A stretch of DNA of 64,000 nucleotides from Lachnospiraceae bacterium (lineage in GTDB: Bacteria; Bacillota; Clostridia; Lachnospirales; Lachnospiraceae). Within the stretch, counting starts at the first letter, position 1, and each line of letters begins with the position of its first letter. The notes under the pieces were generated by a model that searched no databases, was not told the DNA's origin, and saw only the letters and a list, made by a program, of their open reading frames with translations. The DNA is taken from contig JAFVAL010000040.1 in assembly GCA_017480565.1 (NCBI GenBank), forward strand, positions 1-64,000. Direction: 5' to 3'. Position numbers and translations under genes: made by a program. Shown here in pieces: positions 42,282-51,731 of this stretch.

Positions 42282-44099
42282 ATGAGTAAGTATTACTGTA
42301 ATCCGTTAAACCTCCCCTACAAATACAATTTCCAAAAGCCCAACATGCCGGGCCTTGGGGAAGCCAAACTCAGTGTCTACCGCGAATCTGCGGATCCGAC
42401 ATTGGAGTTTTTTAAGGGACGTTATTATCTGTTCCCTTCCATGACACGTGGATTTTATGTTTCTGACGGCATGGTCGATTGGGAGTACCATGAACTAGCC
42501 GCACCGATTCCGCTCTTTGACTATGCACCGGATGTACGCGCCGTCGGCGACTATCTATATTTCTCTGCCTCCAAGCGCAGCGAACCTTGCAACTTCTACC
42601 GCACCAAAGACCCGATCAACGAGCCATTTGAAGAGATCCCGGGCATCTTCCCGTTCTGGGATCCGGATCTGTTCTGCGACGATGACGGACGCCTCTACTT
42701 CTACTGGGGATGCTCCAACATCACGCCGATCTGGGGCGTAGAGCTTGACCCTGAGACCATGCACCCCATCGGGGAGAAGCAGGTCATGTTTACGATGGAC
42801 AACAAGAGCCGCGGCTACGAGCGCGTCGGTATCGACCACGTCAGTCCGAAGGCTGGGATCGATCTGGAAGCTGCCACCGAGGAAATGTTTCAGAATCTGA
42901 TGCACATGCCCGCAGAGCTTCGCGAGAAGGAAGGCCTGACCACCGAGGAGGCGGTGCGTGCCCTCGCCAGAGGCTTTGCTGGTGACGATCCTTACATCGA
43001 AGGCGCTTACATGACCAAGCACGATGGCCGCTACTATCTGCAGTATGCCTTCCCGGAGACGCAGAGCAATGTCTACGGCGATGCGGTTCTGGTCTCGGAT
43101 CACCCGTTGGGACCGTTTACATTTGCCAAGAATAACCCGTTCTCTTATAAGCCAGGCGGCTTCATCAACGGTGCAGGACACGGTTCTACGATTGTAGACA
43201 AAAATGGTCAGTATTGGCACACTGCTTCGATGTCCATCTCGATCAACAACGACATGGAGCGTCGTCTCGGCCTCTGGAAGGCAGGCTTTGACGCGGATGG
43301 AGAACTCTTCTGCGACCAGCGCTACGGTGACTGGCCGATCGATGCGGAAGCCGCTCCTTTTGCAGGCCCCGACTTCATGCTGTTATCCTACAAAAAGCCG
43401 GTCACAGTCTCCTCTGGAACTGGTGCGGAAAAGATCACCAACGAGAATGCAAAAGACTGGTGGCGTGCGGAGCGTTCCAAGAACGAATGGTGTGTTCTGG
43501 ATCTTGGTGAAGCGATGGATGTGAGAGCCGTCCAGATCAACTTCGCGGACGAAGGCATCGACGCAGAGATCCCGGAAGGCGCAGACCGCCTGATCGCACA
43601 CGAGATTCGCTACATCGATACCGAAAAGCGCATCACCCGCTGGATGCTTGAAGGATCCTTAGATCAGGAGCACTGGAAGATCTTGGTCGACAAGCGGGAC
43701 GCAGATACCAACCTCGGCAACGACTTCCTGCTCTTTGAAGATGGTGAGAAGCTTCGCTATCTGAAGCTTACCGTCACCGAAGTACCGTTTGACCAGCCGG
43801 TGGCCATCTCCGGTCTTCGCGTCTTCGGCCATGGAAATGGTGTCGCTCCTGCAGCACCGCAGAATGTCAAGGCAGTGCGCGTAAGTGACCTCGATATGCT
43901 TGTTTCCTGGGCAGAGGACGGTGCTGTCGGCCACAACATTCTCTGGGGCTATGCACCGGACAAGCTCTACCACAGCTATCTGGTCCTCGGCGCAAATGAA
44001 AAGAACATCGGTGCCCTCACCAAGGGAGAACCGGTTTACGTGCGTGTCGACGCCTTCAATGAATATGGTATTATGGAAGGCGAAGTCTTTGCATTATAA
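42282..44099 (+). CDS. GH43 glycosidase with CBM32 domain
   Basis: This 605-residue protein starts at MSKYYCNPLNLPYKYNF behind GGAGAAAAAA. The GH43 propeller has RESADPTLEFFKGRYYLFPS, YDYAPDVRAVG-like LFDYAPDVRAVGDYLYF, FWDPDLFCDDDGRLYFYWG and IEGAYMTKHDGRYYLQY. A CBM32 (EWCVLDLGEAMDVRAVQIN) and an FN3-like C terminus follow. It shares architecture and many segments with the protein at 11695, so the two are duplicates. It is intracellular, a probable arabinofuranosidase or xylosidase. Confidence 0.9.
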   Translation: MSKYYCNPLNLPYKYNFQKPNMPGLGEAKLSVYRESADPTLEFFKGRYYLFPSMTRGFYVSDGMVDWEYHELAAPIPLFDYAPDVRAVGDYLYFSASKRSEPCNFYRTKDPINEPFEEIPGIFPFWDPDLFCDDDGRLYFYWGCSNITPIWGVELDPETMHPIGEKQVMFTMDNKSRGYERVGIDHVSPKAGIDLEAATEEMFQNLMHMPAELREKEGLTTEEAVRALARGFAGDDPYIEGAYMTKHDGRYYLQYAFPETQSNVYGDAVLVSDHPLGPFTFAKNNPFSYKPGGFINGAGHGSTIVDKNGQYWHTASMSISINNDMERRLGLWKAGFDADGELFCDQRYGDWPIDAEAAPFAGPDFMLLSYKKPVTVSSGTGAEKITNENAKDWWRAERSKNEWCVLDLGEAMDVRAVQINFADEGIDAEIPEGADRLIAHEIRYIDTEKRITRWMLEGSLDQEHWKILVDKRDADTNLGNDFLLFEDGEKLRYLKLTVTEVPFDQPVAISGLRVFGHGNGVAPAAPQNVKAVRVSDLDMLVSWAEDGAVGHNILWGYAPDKLYHSYLVLGANEKNIGALTKGEPVYVRVDAFNEYGIMEGEVFAL

Positions 44100-44113
44100 G
44101 GAGGAATTCCCTG

Positions 44114-45466
44114 ATGGCTACATTTTACAAGAATCAAAGAAACCCGATTCTCCCTGTAAGCATCCATGTGCCGGACAGTGAGGCACATGTGATGCCGGAT
44201 GGAAAGCTCTACGTGTACGGCAGCTATGATCTGCGGGAAGATGTGTACTGCAGCGAAGAGTATCATGTCGTATCCACCCCGGATATGGAGCACTGGACCG
44301 TCCACGAGAAATCTCTTGATGGCAATGATGTTCCCTGGTTTTCCGATCCAAATGCGGTCAAGTACCCCGGTATCGACTGGACCCATCCCACCCCGTTTAT
44401 CATGCGAATGATCCAGCGCGATATCGAAAATGGGGTCGATTTGAAGGCGGAATTTGAGAAGCAATCGAATCAGCCGAAACCGCCGCTATTATTTGCGCCG
44501 GACTGCCTGGAAAAGGATGGAAAGTATTACCTGTATTTCTGCATGTCCGATGACAGTGAAGGTGTGGCAATCTCCGACAAGCCGGAAGGCCCGTTCGGAG
44601 ACATCCATCAGTTCCCGATCGGCGGCATCGATCCGGCGATCTTTATCGATCAGGACGGAAGCGCCTACTATTACTGGGGACAGCTCTTCTCTCACGGCGT
44701 GAAGTTAAACCCGGATATGGTGAGCTTCGATCCGGCTAACATCGTCGACAATCTGGTGACGGAGGAAGAACATTTCTTCCACGAAGGCTCTTCCATGCGC
44801 CGCATCGGCGATACCTATTATTATGTTTACGCGGACATGCAGCGTGGCAAGCCCACCAGTCTCGGCTATGCGACGAGCGATTCTCCGCTCGGTCCCTTCA
44901 CCTATCGCGGCATCATCATCGACAACGACGGCTGCGATCCTGCAAGCTGGAACAATCACGGATCCATTGAATGTGTGAATGGTCAGTGGTACGTCTTTTA
45001 TCATCGTTGTTCCCGTGGCATGCAGCAGCATCGCAGACTTTGCATTGAGAAGATCGAGATTGCACCTGATGGATCCATCCCGGAAGTCAAGATGACCTCC
45101 CAGGGCATCGGAGATCCCTTCGGGCCGGGCGAGGATATCTTCGGATATCAGGCCTGCGGACTTACCGGCACCTGCTATATCGGGCTGGGCGGACCTTATG
45201 AAGAGCTTCTGACGCAGATTTCTGAAGGCGATACCGCGATCTTCCGCTATGTGAAGTCTCAGACCGGCTGGAGCAAGATTGCCTTAGAAGCAGACGGCTC
45301 CGGAGAGATTGCAGTCTACTTCGGTGATCATCTCGCCGGAACGATTCTCGTGGAACATGGAGTGCAAACCACCACAGAGATCCACGCACCCGCAGGAGAA
45401 GCGGAGCTCAAACTTGTATTCAAACACACCGATGGATTGACCATCCAGAAAATTACACTGTTCTAA
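44114..45466 (+). CDS. GH43 glycosidase with C-terminal CBM6-like domain
   Basis: This 450-residue protein has a GH43 propeller (NPILPVSIHVPDSEAHVMPD, LFAPDCLEKDGKYYLYFCMS, IGGIDPAIFIDQDGSAYYYWG, FHEGSSMRRIGDTYYYVYAD) and a beta-sandwich end (TAIFRYVKSQTGWSKIALEA, ELKLVFKHTDGLTIQKITLF) like CBM6. It resembles arabinoxylan arabinofuranohydrolases. It has no signal peptide. It sits 14 bp after the previous GH43 gene with AAGGAGG. Confidence 0.88.
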   Translation: MATFYKNQRNPILPVSIHVPDSEAHVMPDGKLYVYGSYDLREDVYCSEEYHVVSTPDMEHWTVHEKSLDGNDVPWFSDPNAVKYPGIDWTHPTPFIMRMIQRDIENGVDLKAEFEKQSNQPKPPLLFAPDCLEKDGKYYLYFCMSDDSEGVAISDKPEGPFGDIHQFPIGGIDPAIFIDQDGSAYYYWGQLFSHGVKLNPDMVSFDPANIVDNLVTEEEHFFHEGSSMRRIGDTYYYVYADMQRGKPTSLGYATSDSPLGPFTYRGIIIDNDGCDPASWNNHGSIECVNGQWYVFYHRCSRGMQQHRRLCIEKIEIAPDGSIPEVKMTSQGIGDPFGPGEDIFGYQACGLTGTCYIGLGGPYEELLTQISEGDTAIFRYVKSQTGWSKIALEADGSGEIAVYFGDHLAGTILVEHGVQTTTEIHAPAGEAELKLVFKHTDGLTIQKITLF

Positions 45467-45480
45467 AGGAGGATCCTCCT
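45467..45480 (+). promoter_or_regulatory. palindromic ribosome-binding site
   Basis: AGGAGGATCCTCCT, a perfect 14-bp palindrome, contains the Shine-Dalgarno of the next gene and its own complement. The complement lies between the SD and the TTG start, so it could pair between transcripts or with nearby RNA and weaken initiation. Confidence 0.4.
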
Positions 45481-45481
45481 C

Positions 45482-47755
45482 TTGACTTTGGATCAATGCT
45501 GGGTCACAGACAAAGGCAAGACACCTTTTTACCTGCGCAGCGCCTTTACCCTTAAGGAAGCGCCGGAAAGCGCAACACTTCTTGCCTGCGGACTCGGACA
45601 ATACAATGCCTATTTAAACGGCCAGCGGGTCGGGGATCATTTTCTCGATCCCGCCTGGACCGATTACCATAAGCTCGTGCTCTACAACCGGTTTGACGTG
45701 ACAGAGCTGCTAGTGGCGGGCAAGAATGCCCTCGCGATGGAGGTGGGTAACGGCTGGTATCTCTGGGATCAGGAGTATGGGTACGGATTTCATTTTCCAC
45801 CCTTTATGCCCCCGAATCCCAATCCTTACAAGCCTTACGGCGAAAGCCTCGTCGCAAGCTTTCTTCTGACCGTCACCTATGCGGATGGAAGCACTCAGAC
45901 CTTCTGTTCCGATGAAACGTGCAAGGTCAAGCCGCACGGCGTGCGCCACAGCAATGTCTATGGTTCCGAGTGGATCGACGGTGCAGAGCTGGAGCCTCTT
46001 TGTTCCTTGCCGGAATACGACGATTCTTCCTGGGCAAATGCATCCACAGCGCTTCCCGAGGAAGCGCCGAAGGGGGTTCTCAAAGAAGCGCTCCTTCCGC
46101 CCGTCAAGGCGCTGCACCGCTACGAAGGCAAGTATCTCGGTACGGTAAATGGCCGCCGCATCTACGATCTCGGCCAGAACATGTCCGGAATCTTGGAAGC
46201 CACGGTACGTGGCAAGGCCGGCGTGCGCGTGGATATCTATCCCGCGGAAAAGCTTGACGCAGAAGGCGATGTCGATCAAGTAGCCAAAAACTGGATGCCG
46301 ATCGATAACGTGATCACCTACATCCTTGCAAAGGACGATGCCGAAGAAACCTTCTCGCAGACATTTACCTATTTTGCAGGCAGATACCTGGCAGTGGCAG
46401 GCGAAGTCGAAGTTCTATCCCTCTCCGCCCAGGCCATCAGCAGTGCCTGGAAGCAGGCAGGCAGTTTTATCTGTGACGATGAACGCTACAACCGGATCTA
46501 TGACATGATCGAGAAGACCGTCGAGGCAAACATGCTGGGCGTCCACACGGACTGCCCCACGATCGAACGGTTTGCCTGGCAGGAACCGAACCATCTCATG
46601 GCTCCTTCCATCTTTTATATGAAGGACGGAAAAGCCCTCTGGGAGAAGTTTTTGTGGGATCTGCACTATGCGCAGCACACCGCAGAAGATGTGTTCTACG
46701 ATTTCGCGGGTAATGAGATTCATCCGGGCGACGGACTCGTGCCTTCGCAGGCCCCTTGCTACATCCCCAATGTCCTGCCGGTGCCCGGCATGGGAAGCTT
46801 CTATGACATCATTGCCTGGGGAAGCACCATCATTCTTGGTACCTACTGGCATTACCTTTTCTATGGGGATGAGACCGTCATCCGCGATCACTACGACGCA
46901 GGGATGCGCTACCTCGCGCACTTAAAGAGCATGCGTACGCCGGAAGGTTTCATCAATCACGGCCTTGGCGACTGGGGCAACCCGGAAAATGCGCTCGCAA
47001 GGGAGAACATCGAGACCGCGTTCCTCTACGCGGACACGATCACGCTTGAGAAGTTTGCAACGCTCCTTGGCCATGCAGACGACGCACAGATGCTTCATAC
47101 ATTTGCAGAGGAAGTCAAAGCAAATTACAACGAAAAGCTCCTGCGCTACGATGAAAACCTCGGCGTTTGGTGTTATCACCTTCTGGCAAATGATGCCGCG
47201 CCGACGCAGGCTGCGCAGGCACTTCCCCTCTACTGGGGCATGGTACCCGAAGAGCGAGAAGCAGACGTTGTCGGTGCATTTCGAATGATTCTGGAAGAAA
47301 AAGATGCGCTCATCGCCGGCGAGATCGGACTACCTTACGTGATCCAGACCGCCCGCCGCTACGGGATGAATGACCTGATCTGCCACTTCATCACAAAGAC
47401 GACGCATCCTTCTTACTACGCATTTATCTGCGACGGTGAGACGACGCTTGGCGAGTACTGGGAGACCAATCCAAGAAGCCATTGTCACGACATGATGGGA
47501 CACATCATCGAGTGGTATTACAACGGTCTTGCCGGGATCTGGCCTCTGGCACCTGGATTTGCGAAGGTCCGAATCGCGCCTTACCTGCCGGATGGCATGA
47601 ATACGTTTACGTGCACCTACGAAACACCGCTCGGAACCATCCGCATCGAAGCTTTGCGCACCAAAAAAGGCCCTGCTTATCGGGCCTTGGTTCCGGAAGG
47701 AATTGTCTGCGAGGCTGCAAAAGACGTCGAGGTTACTTCATCTCGAACGGAATGA
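45482..47755 (+). CDS. GH78-like alpha-L-rhamnosidase, divergent
   Basis: This 757-residue protein starts at a TTG behind AGGAGG. N-terminal sandwich domains match rhamnosidases (ACGLGQYNAYLNGQRVGDHFL, EVGNGWYLWDQEYGYGF, IYDLGQNMSGILEATV). In the barrel the usual DCPQRDERLGWTGDAQ is replaced by HTDCPTIERFAWQEPNHLM (about residues 352-370). It therefore belongs to a distinct subgroup whose sugar specificity may differ. Its 3' end overlaps the opposing AraC gene by 23 bp. Confidence 0.82.
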   Translation: MTLDQCWVTDKGKTPFYLRSAFTLKEAPESATLLACGLGQYNAYLNGQRVGDHFLDPAWTDYHKLVLYNRFDVTELLVAGKNALAMEVGNGWYLWDQEYGYGFHFPPFMPPNPNPYKPYGESLVASFLLTVTYADGSTQTFCSDETCKVKPHGVRHSNVYGSEWIDGAELEPLCSLPEYDDSSWANASTALPEEAPKGVLKEALLPPVKALHRYEGKYLGTVNGRRIYDLGQNMSGILEATVRGKAGVRVDIYPAEKLDAEGDVDQVAKNWMPIDNVITYILAKDDAEETFSQTFTYFAGRYLAVAGEVEVLSLSAQAISSAWKQAGSFICDDERYNRIYDMIEKTVEANMLGVHTDCPTIERFAWQEPNHLMAPSIFYMKDGKALWEKFLWDLHYAQHTAEDVFYDFAGNEIHPGDGLVPSQAPCYIPNVLPVPGMGSFYDIIAWGSTIILGTYWHYLFYGDETVIRDHYDAGMRYLAHLKSMRTPEGFINHGLGDWGNPENALARENIETAFLYADTITLEKFATLLGHADDAQMLHTFAEEVKANYNEKLLRYDENLGVWCYHLLANDAAPTQAAQALPLYWGMVPEEREADVVGAFRMILEEKDALIAGEIGLPYVIQTARRYGMNDLICHFITKTTHPSYYAFICDGETTLGEYWETNPRSHCHDMMGHIIEWYYNGLAGIWPLAPGFAKVRIAPYLPDGMNTFTCTYETPLGTIRIEALRTKKGPAYRALVPEGIVCEAAKDVEVTSSRTE

Positions 47756-48857
47756 GGCTGTCCTCCGGGGAAGCATTGCGGTGGCGAAACTCCTGCGGAG
47801 AGCAACCATAGGTGTTCCTGAAAACGCGGGAGAAGTGATCCGCCGAGTGATAGCCGACGGTCTCCGCAATCTCGCTGACGCGGTAGTTGGTGTGCAGCAG
47901 ATACTCGACGGCTCTGCCGATGCGGATCTGTTTGACCAAATCCGTGAAGTTGGTGCCGACATTCTGCTTGATCAGATTGCACAGATGCGGCTTTGAATAG
48001 TGGAAGCGATTGGCGAGTTCATCCAAGGTGATCGTGCGGTATTCACTGCGAATCACGTGCAGCACCCGGGAGAAGTCGCCGCTCGCCCGCTCATGATCAT
48101 ACTGGTGTTCTAATTTATTTCCGCGCAGGAAATGGGCCAGCAGGAGGTTGACGTAATTGATGCAGCAGCTGTTGGAATAGCTGTCCATGCGAAAGCTCTC
48201 CAACATCGCGTTCTGCACGATCAGACGCACCTCCTCGATCTCCTCTTCCTGAAAGAGCAGATAGTTGGGCTGCACCTCGCGTTTGAGAATCCTTCGGAAG
48301 AACATAGCAAGCGCATCCTCTCTGCTGAGCAGAGAAAAGAAGCAGGCCTGGAAAGTGCTGCGCCGCAGCATGATGCAGTAAACCGTGCTGTGATCCGTGA
48401 TCTCGATATCGTGCAGGGATTGCGGCGCGATCACAACGAGTGCCCCCCTGTGAAGCTTACAGACCTTATCCTCAAAATGCAGAATGCAGCTGCCGTCAAT
48501 GACGCAGTTCATCTCCACATAATCGTGGCGATGCAGGAAAGGTCTTGTGTATCTGGGATGCCGGATGATGAAGACGTCGTTCGACACCGGAAACATCATC
48601 GGCTCAAGCACGCGTTCCGTCATCGCGCTGGTTGGCGCGACCGGAAAGTTGATCTTGTTGGCGATCGCTTCAAATGCTTCCATGGAGGAATGATCGATCA
48701 TCCTCGCGTGGGACGGCTGGGGCGTTGGTGCTTCCAAAAGCTTCCCCTGTTCACACAGGGATTGGATCGCTTCCGTAAACTGCAGGCGCTTCCCGTTTTT
48801 CTCTTTGTGGTCAATGAGCGTCCGCTCGAGGTCACCGAAGGTCGCATAACTAGGCAT
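47733..48857 (-). CDS. AraC-family transcriptional regulator
   Basis: This 374-residue protein has a cupin-type sensing domain (FLHRHDYVEMNCVIDGSCILHF, GALVVIAPQSLHDIEI) and a C-terminal double helix-turn-helix (ITLDELANRFHYSKPHLCNLIK, YRVSEIAETVGYHSADHFSRVFRN). It probably senses a sugar and activates the flanking glycosidase genes. It is divergent from the GH78 gene at 48946 (88 bp between) and overlaps the end of the previous one tail to tail. The AraC-type repeats at 33735 are candidate targets. Confidence 0.93.
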   Translation of the reverse strand: MPSYATFGDLERTLIDHKEKNGKRLQFTEAIQSLCEQGKLLEAPTPQPSHARMIDHSSMEAFEAIANKINFPVAPTSAMTERVLEPMMFPVSNDVFIIRHPRYTRPFLHRHDYVEMNCVIDGSCILHFEDKVCKLHRGALVVIAPQSLHDIEITDHSTVYCIMLRRSTFQACFFSLLSREDALAMFFRRILKREVQPNYLLFQEEEIEEVRLIVQNAMLESFRMDSYSNSCCINYVNLLLAHFLRGNKLEHQYDHERASGDFSRVLHVIRSEYRTITLDELANRFHYSKPHLCNLIKQNVGTNFTDLVKQIRIGRAVEYLLHTNYRVSEIAETVGYHSADHFSRVFRNTYGCSPQEFRHRNASPEDSLIPFEMK

Positions 48858-48945
48858 GGTATATCACCTCTTTTCTATGAAAATTTAATATTTATAATTA
48901 ATATAACAAATAACGAACGAAACTACAAGAAGGGACAACTTGTCT

Positions 48946-51714
48946 ATGAACATCACATCCATCAAGATCAATGGGGTCAGAGAGCCGCTGGGATTTGCCT
49001 TGGAGCCGCTCTGCGTCTCCTACCATGTCGCTGACACGAAGAGCAAAAAAGCGCAAAAGACCACCATCCAGATCGTGAAGGCTGATCAGCCGGACGTTGT
49101 GATCGCTGAAAAGTCCGGTGAGAATCTGCGCCCTGCGGGGGAACATTTCTCCCTGGAGCTTGCGCCGCGCACTGCATATCTTGTCAAGATCGAGGTCCTC
49201 GGCGACGCAGGGGATTCAGCCTGCGAAACCGCACATTTTGAGACCGGTAAGCACGGCGAGCCCTGGCAGGCAGCGTGGATTTCTGCCAAGAAGGGCGATG
49301 ACTGCCATCCGTATCTGAAGAAGACATTCTCCGTTAAGAAGGGCCTTGTAAATGCTCGTCTCTACGCTGTGGGCGTCGGTATGTTTGAGGCTTACATCAA
49401 CGGAGAAAAGCTCGGCGAAGAGTACTTAAAGCCCGGCATCACCAACTACGAGAAGCGCATCCAGACCGTCACATTTGCGGTGGATTCCCTGACAGAAGGA
49501 GAAAATGAACTCTCCTTCCTTTTAGGCAAAGGCTGGTACATGGGCACCTTCGGCCTGGAAAATGAAGACAAACATTTTGGTGACCGCATGGCTGTCATCG
49601 GTGAATTGCATCTGTGCTACGAAGATGGCTCATGCGAAGTCATTTGCACGGATGATCGCTTCACCTATCAGCCTTCTGCGATTACAGAGTCCGGCATCTA
49701 TTTTGGTGAGACGCTCGATGAGACCAAACACGCCGATGAGTGGTCTGCTGTGGAAGTCATCACCGATCCCGATGCGGATCCCGGCACCAAGAACCTGAAA
49801 AAAGAACATCTTGTTGACCGTCTGAGCCTTCCGCTTGTCGTCAAGGAAGTCCTGCCCGTCAAAGAGATCATCCACACCCCTGCCGGGGAAACCGTGCTTG
49901 ACTTTGGCCAGAACTTCGCGGGCTTTCCGGAGTTTGACGCAGACTTCCTGCGCGGCACGAAGATCATCCTCGATTTTGGAGAGATCCTGCAGCAAGGCAA
50001 CTTCTACCGTGGCAACTACCGCGAAGCAAACTCCCAGTTTGTCTACATTTCCGACGGTCAGAAGAAGACCGTGCGGCCTCATTTTACCTTCTTTGGCTTC
50101 CGCTATGTGAAGGTCACCGGCTGGGTGGGTGAACTCACTCCGGAAATGTTCCGCGGCCTCGTTCTTTACTCCGATATGGACCGCGCAGGTCATATCCACA
50201 CCGGAAATGCAAAGATCGATCGCCTCTATGAGAATACGGTCTGGGGACTGAAATCCAACTTCCTTGACATGCCAACCGACTGCCCGCAGCGTAACGAACG
50301 CCTCGGCTGGACCGGTGATGCGCAGATCTTTGCACCGACCGCCAGCTATCACATGGATACCAAGGCCTTCTTCCACAAGTTCGAGCAGGATCTGATGGAT
50401 GAGCAGGCTTACTTAGACGGTGCGGTTCCGAACTATGTTCCGAACTTCGGTCACAAGGCTGACGCAACCAGTGCCTGGGGCGATATCGGCACCTTCCTGC
50501 CCATGACCCTCTGGAAATACTACGGTGACAAAGAAGAGCTTGCATTCGCCTACCCGATGATGAAGGGCTGGGTGGACTATATGGATCGCCTCGATACAGA
50601 ACGCCGCTACACATTCGAGCCGGGCTTCCAGTTTGGCGACTGGCTTGGCCTTGACGGCGTGAGTGAGACCAGTTTTAAGGGTGGAACCGATGACCATTAC
50701 CTCGGTGCGGTTTATTACTATCAGTCCACGAAGCTCACCGCAGAGGCTGCAGAAATCCTTGGCAAGACTGAAGACGCAGCGCACTACGCAGACCTTGCTT
50801 CTCACATCCGCGAGGGCATTTTAAACGAATACTTTACCCCGAACGGACGCTTTGCAATGGATACGCAGGCTTCCTACGTCGTCGCTTTAAAGTTCGGTCT
50901 CTACAGAGACCGTGAGCGGTTGATCGCACAGTTTAGGGATCGCCTGAAAAAAGATGGTTTTCGCATCCGCTGCGGCTTCGTCGGCGCGCCGCTTCTGTGC
51001 ACGGTTCTGGCAGAGTGCGGCCTGACAACGCTTGCCTACGATTTCCTGCTTAAGGAAGACTTCCCGAGCTGGCTCTACTGCGTCAACTTAGGCGCAACGA
51101 CCATCTGGGAGCGCTGGAATTCGGTCGGCCCGGACGGCACCATTTCCAACACCGGCATGAACTCGTTAAACCACTATTCCTACGGTTCGGTCATGGAATT
51201 CGTCTACGGCTACGCTGCAGGCATTCGCCCCGCTGAGCCTGGATTTGGAAAAGCGATCATCGCACCGCAGCCTGACTACCGGCTGCCGAAGCTTCACTGC
51301 TCCTTTGACTCTGCGTCCGGCAAATTTGTCTCGAACACCGACCTTCTGCCCGACGGTCAGGTGCAGATTCACATCGAGATTCCGTTTGGCTGCGAAGCGC
51401 AGGTCATCCTGCCTCGCTCTGGCAAGGATCCGGAAGTTCTGCCTGCAGGCAGCTACGACTTCACCTACATGCCAACAAAGGACTTCCGCAAGCCATTTGA
51501 CGAGACCACGATGATCACGAAGCTCGCGGAAAATGAACAGGCACTCGGTATTCTTTTCTCCCTCGTTCCACCGATTGGCGGCATGGCCAAAGGAAAAGAT
51601 CCGGAGTTTGGCAGCTGTGGACTTGCAGAGTTCAGACACTTAGGCTTCCTGCCGTTTGACCCGGCGAAGTTAGAAGAAGCAATTGAAAAGATCAAAGATT
51701 TAGTTATTGCATAA
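48946..51714 (+). CDS. alpha-L-rhamnosidase, GH78, with C-terminal helical extension
   Basis: This 922-residue protein starts at ATG behind AAGGGA; a TTG two codons earlier is possible. It has the full GH78 layout: AVGVGMFEAYINGEKLG, FLLGKGWYMGTFGL, VLDFGQNFAGFPEF, TDCPQRNERLGWTGDAQ (about 440-456) and LGATTIWERWNS. An extension of about 85 residues follows (TMITKLAENEQALGILFSLV ... FDPAKLEEAIEKIKDLV) that looks helical. It resembles small C-terminal helical modules of other Clostridia glycosidases. It is intracellular and heads the operon with the MBL and GT1 genes. Confidence 0.92.
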   Translation: MNITSIKINGVREPLGFALEPLCVSYHVADTKSKKAQKTTIQIVKADQPDVVIAEKSGENLRPAGEHFSLELAPRTAYLVKIEVLGDAGDSACETAHFETGKHGEPWQAAWISAKKGDDCHPYLKKTFSVKKGLVNARLYAVGVGMFEAYINGEKLGEEYLKPGITNYEKRIQTVTFAVDSLTEGENELSFLLGKGWYMGTFGLENEDKHFGDRMAVIGELHLCYEDGSCEVICTDDRFTYQPSAITESGIYFGETLDETKHADEWSAVEVITDPDADPGTKNLKKEHLVDRLSLPLVVKEVLPVKEIIHTPAGETVLDFGQNFAGFPEFDADFLRGTKIILDFGEILQQGNFYRGNYREANSQFVYISDGQKKTVRPHFTFFGFRYVKVTGWVGELTPEMFRGLVLYSDMDRAGHIHTGNAKIDRLYENTVWGLKSNFLDMPTDCPQRNERLGWTGDAQIFAPTASYHMDTKAFFHKFEQDLMDEQAYLDGAVPNYVPNFGHKADATSAWGDIGTFLPMTLWKYYGDKEELAFAYPMMKGWVDYMDRLDTERRYTFEPGFQFGDWLGLDGVSETSFKGGTDDHYLGAVYYYQSTKLTAEAAEILGKTEDAAHYADLASHIREGILNEYFTPNGRFAMDTQASYVVALKFGLYRDRERLIAQFRDRLKKDGFRIRCGFVGAPLLCTVLAECGLTTLAYDFLLKEDFPSWLYCVNLGATTIWERWNSVGPDGTISNTGMNSLNHYSYGSVMEFVYGYAAGIRPAEPGFGKAIIAPQPDYRLPKLHCSFDSASGKFVSNTDLLPDGQVQIHIEIPFGCEAQVILPRSGKDPEVLPAGSYDFTYMPTKDFRKPFDETTMITKLAENEQALGILFSLVPPIGGMAKGKDPEFGSCGLAEFRHLGFLPFDPAKLEEAIEKIKDLVIA

Positions 51715-51731
51715 TGTAGGAGGAAATCAAC

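Noticed and set aside
49630..50376. 248-codon frame antisense to the GH78 gene
   Set aside because: It is antisense to highly conserved rhamnosidase motifs and has no RBS or homology-like content.
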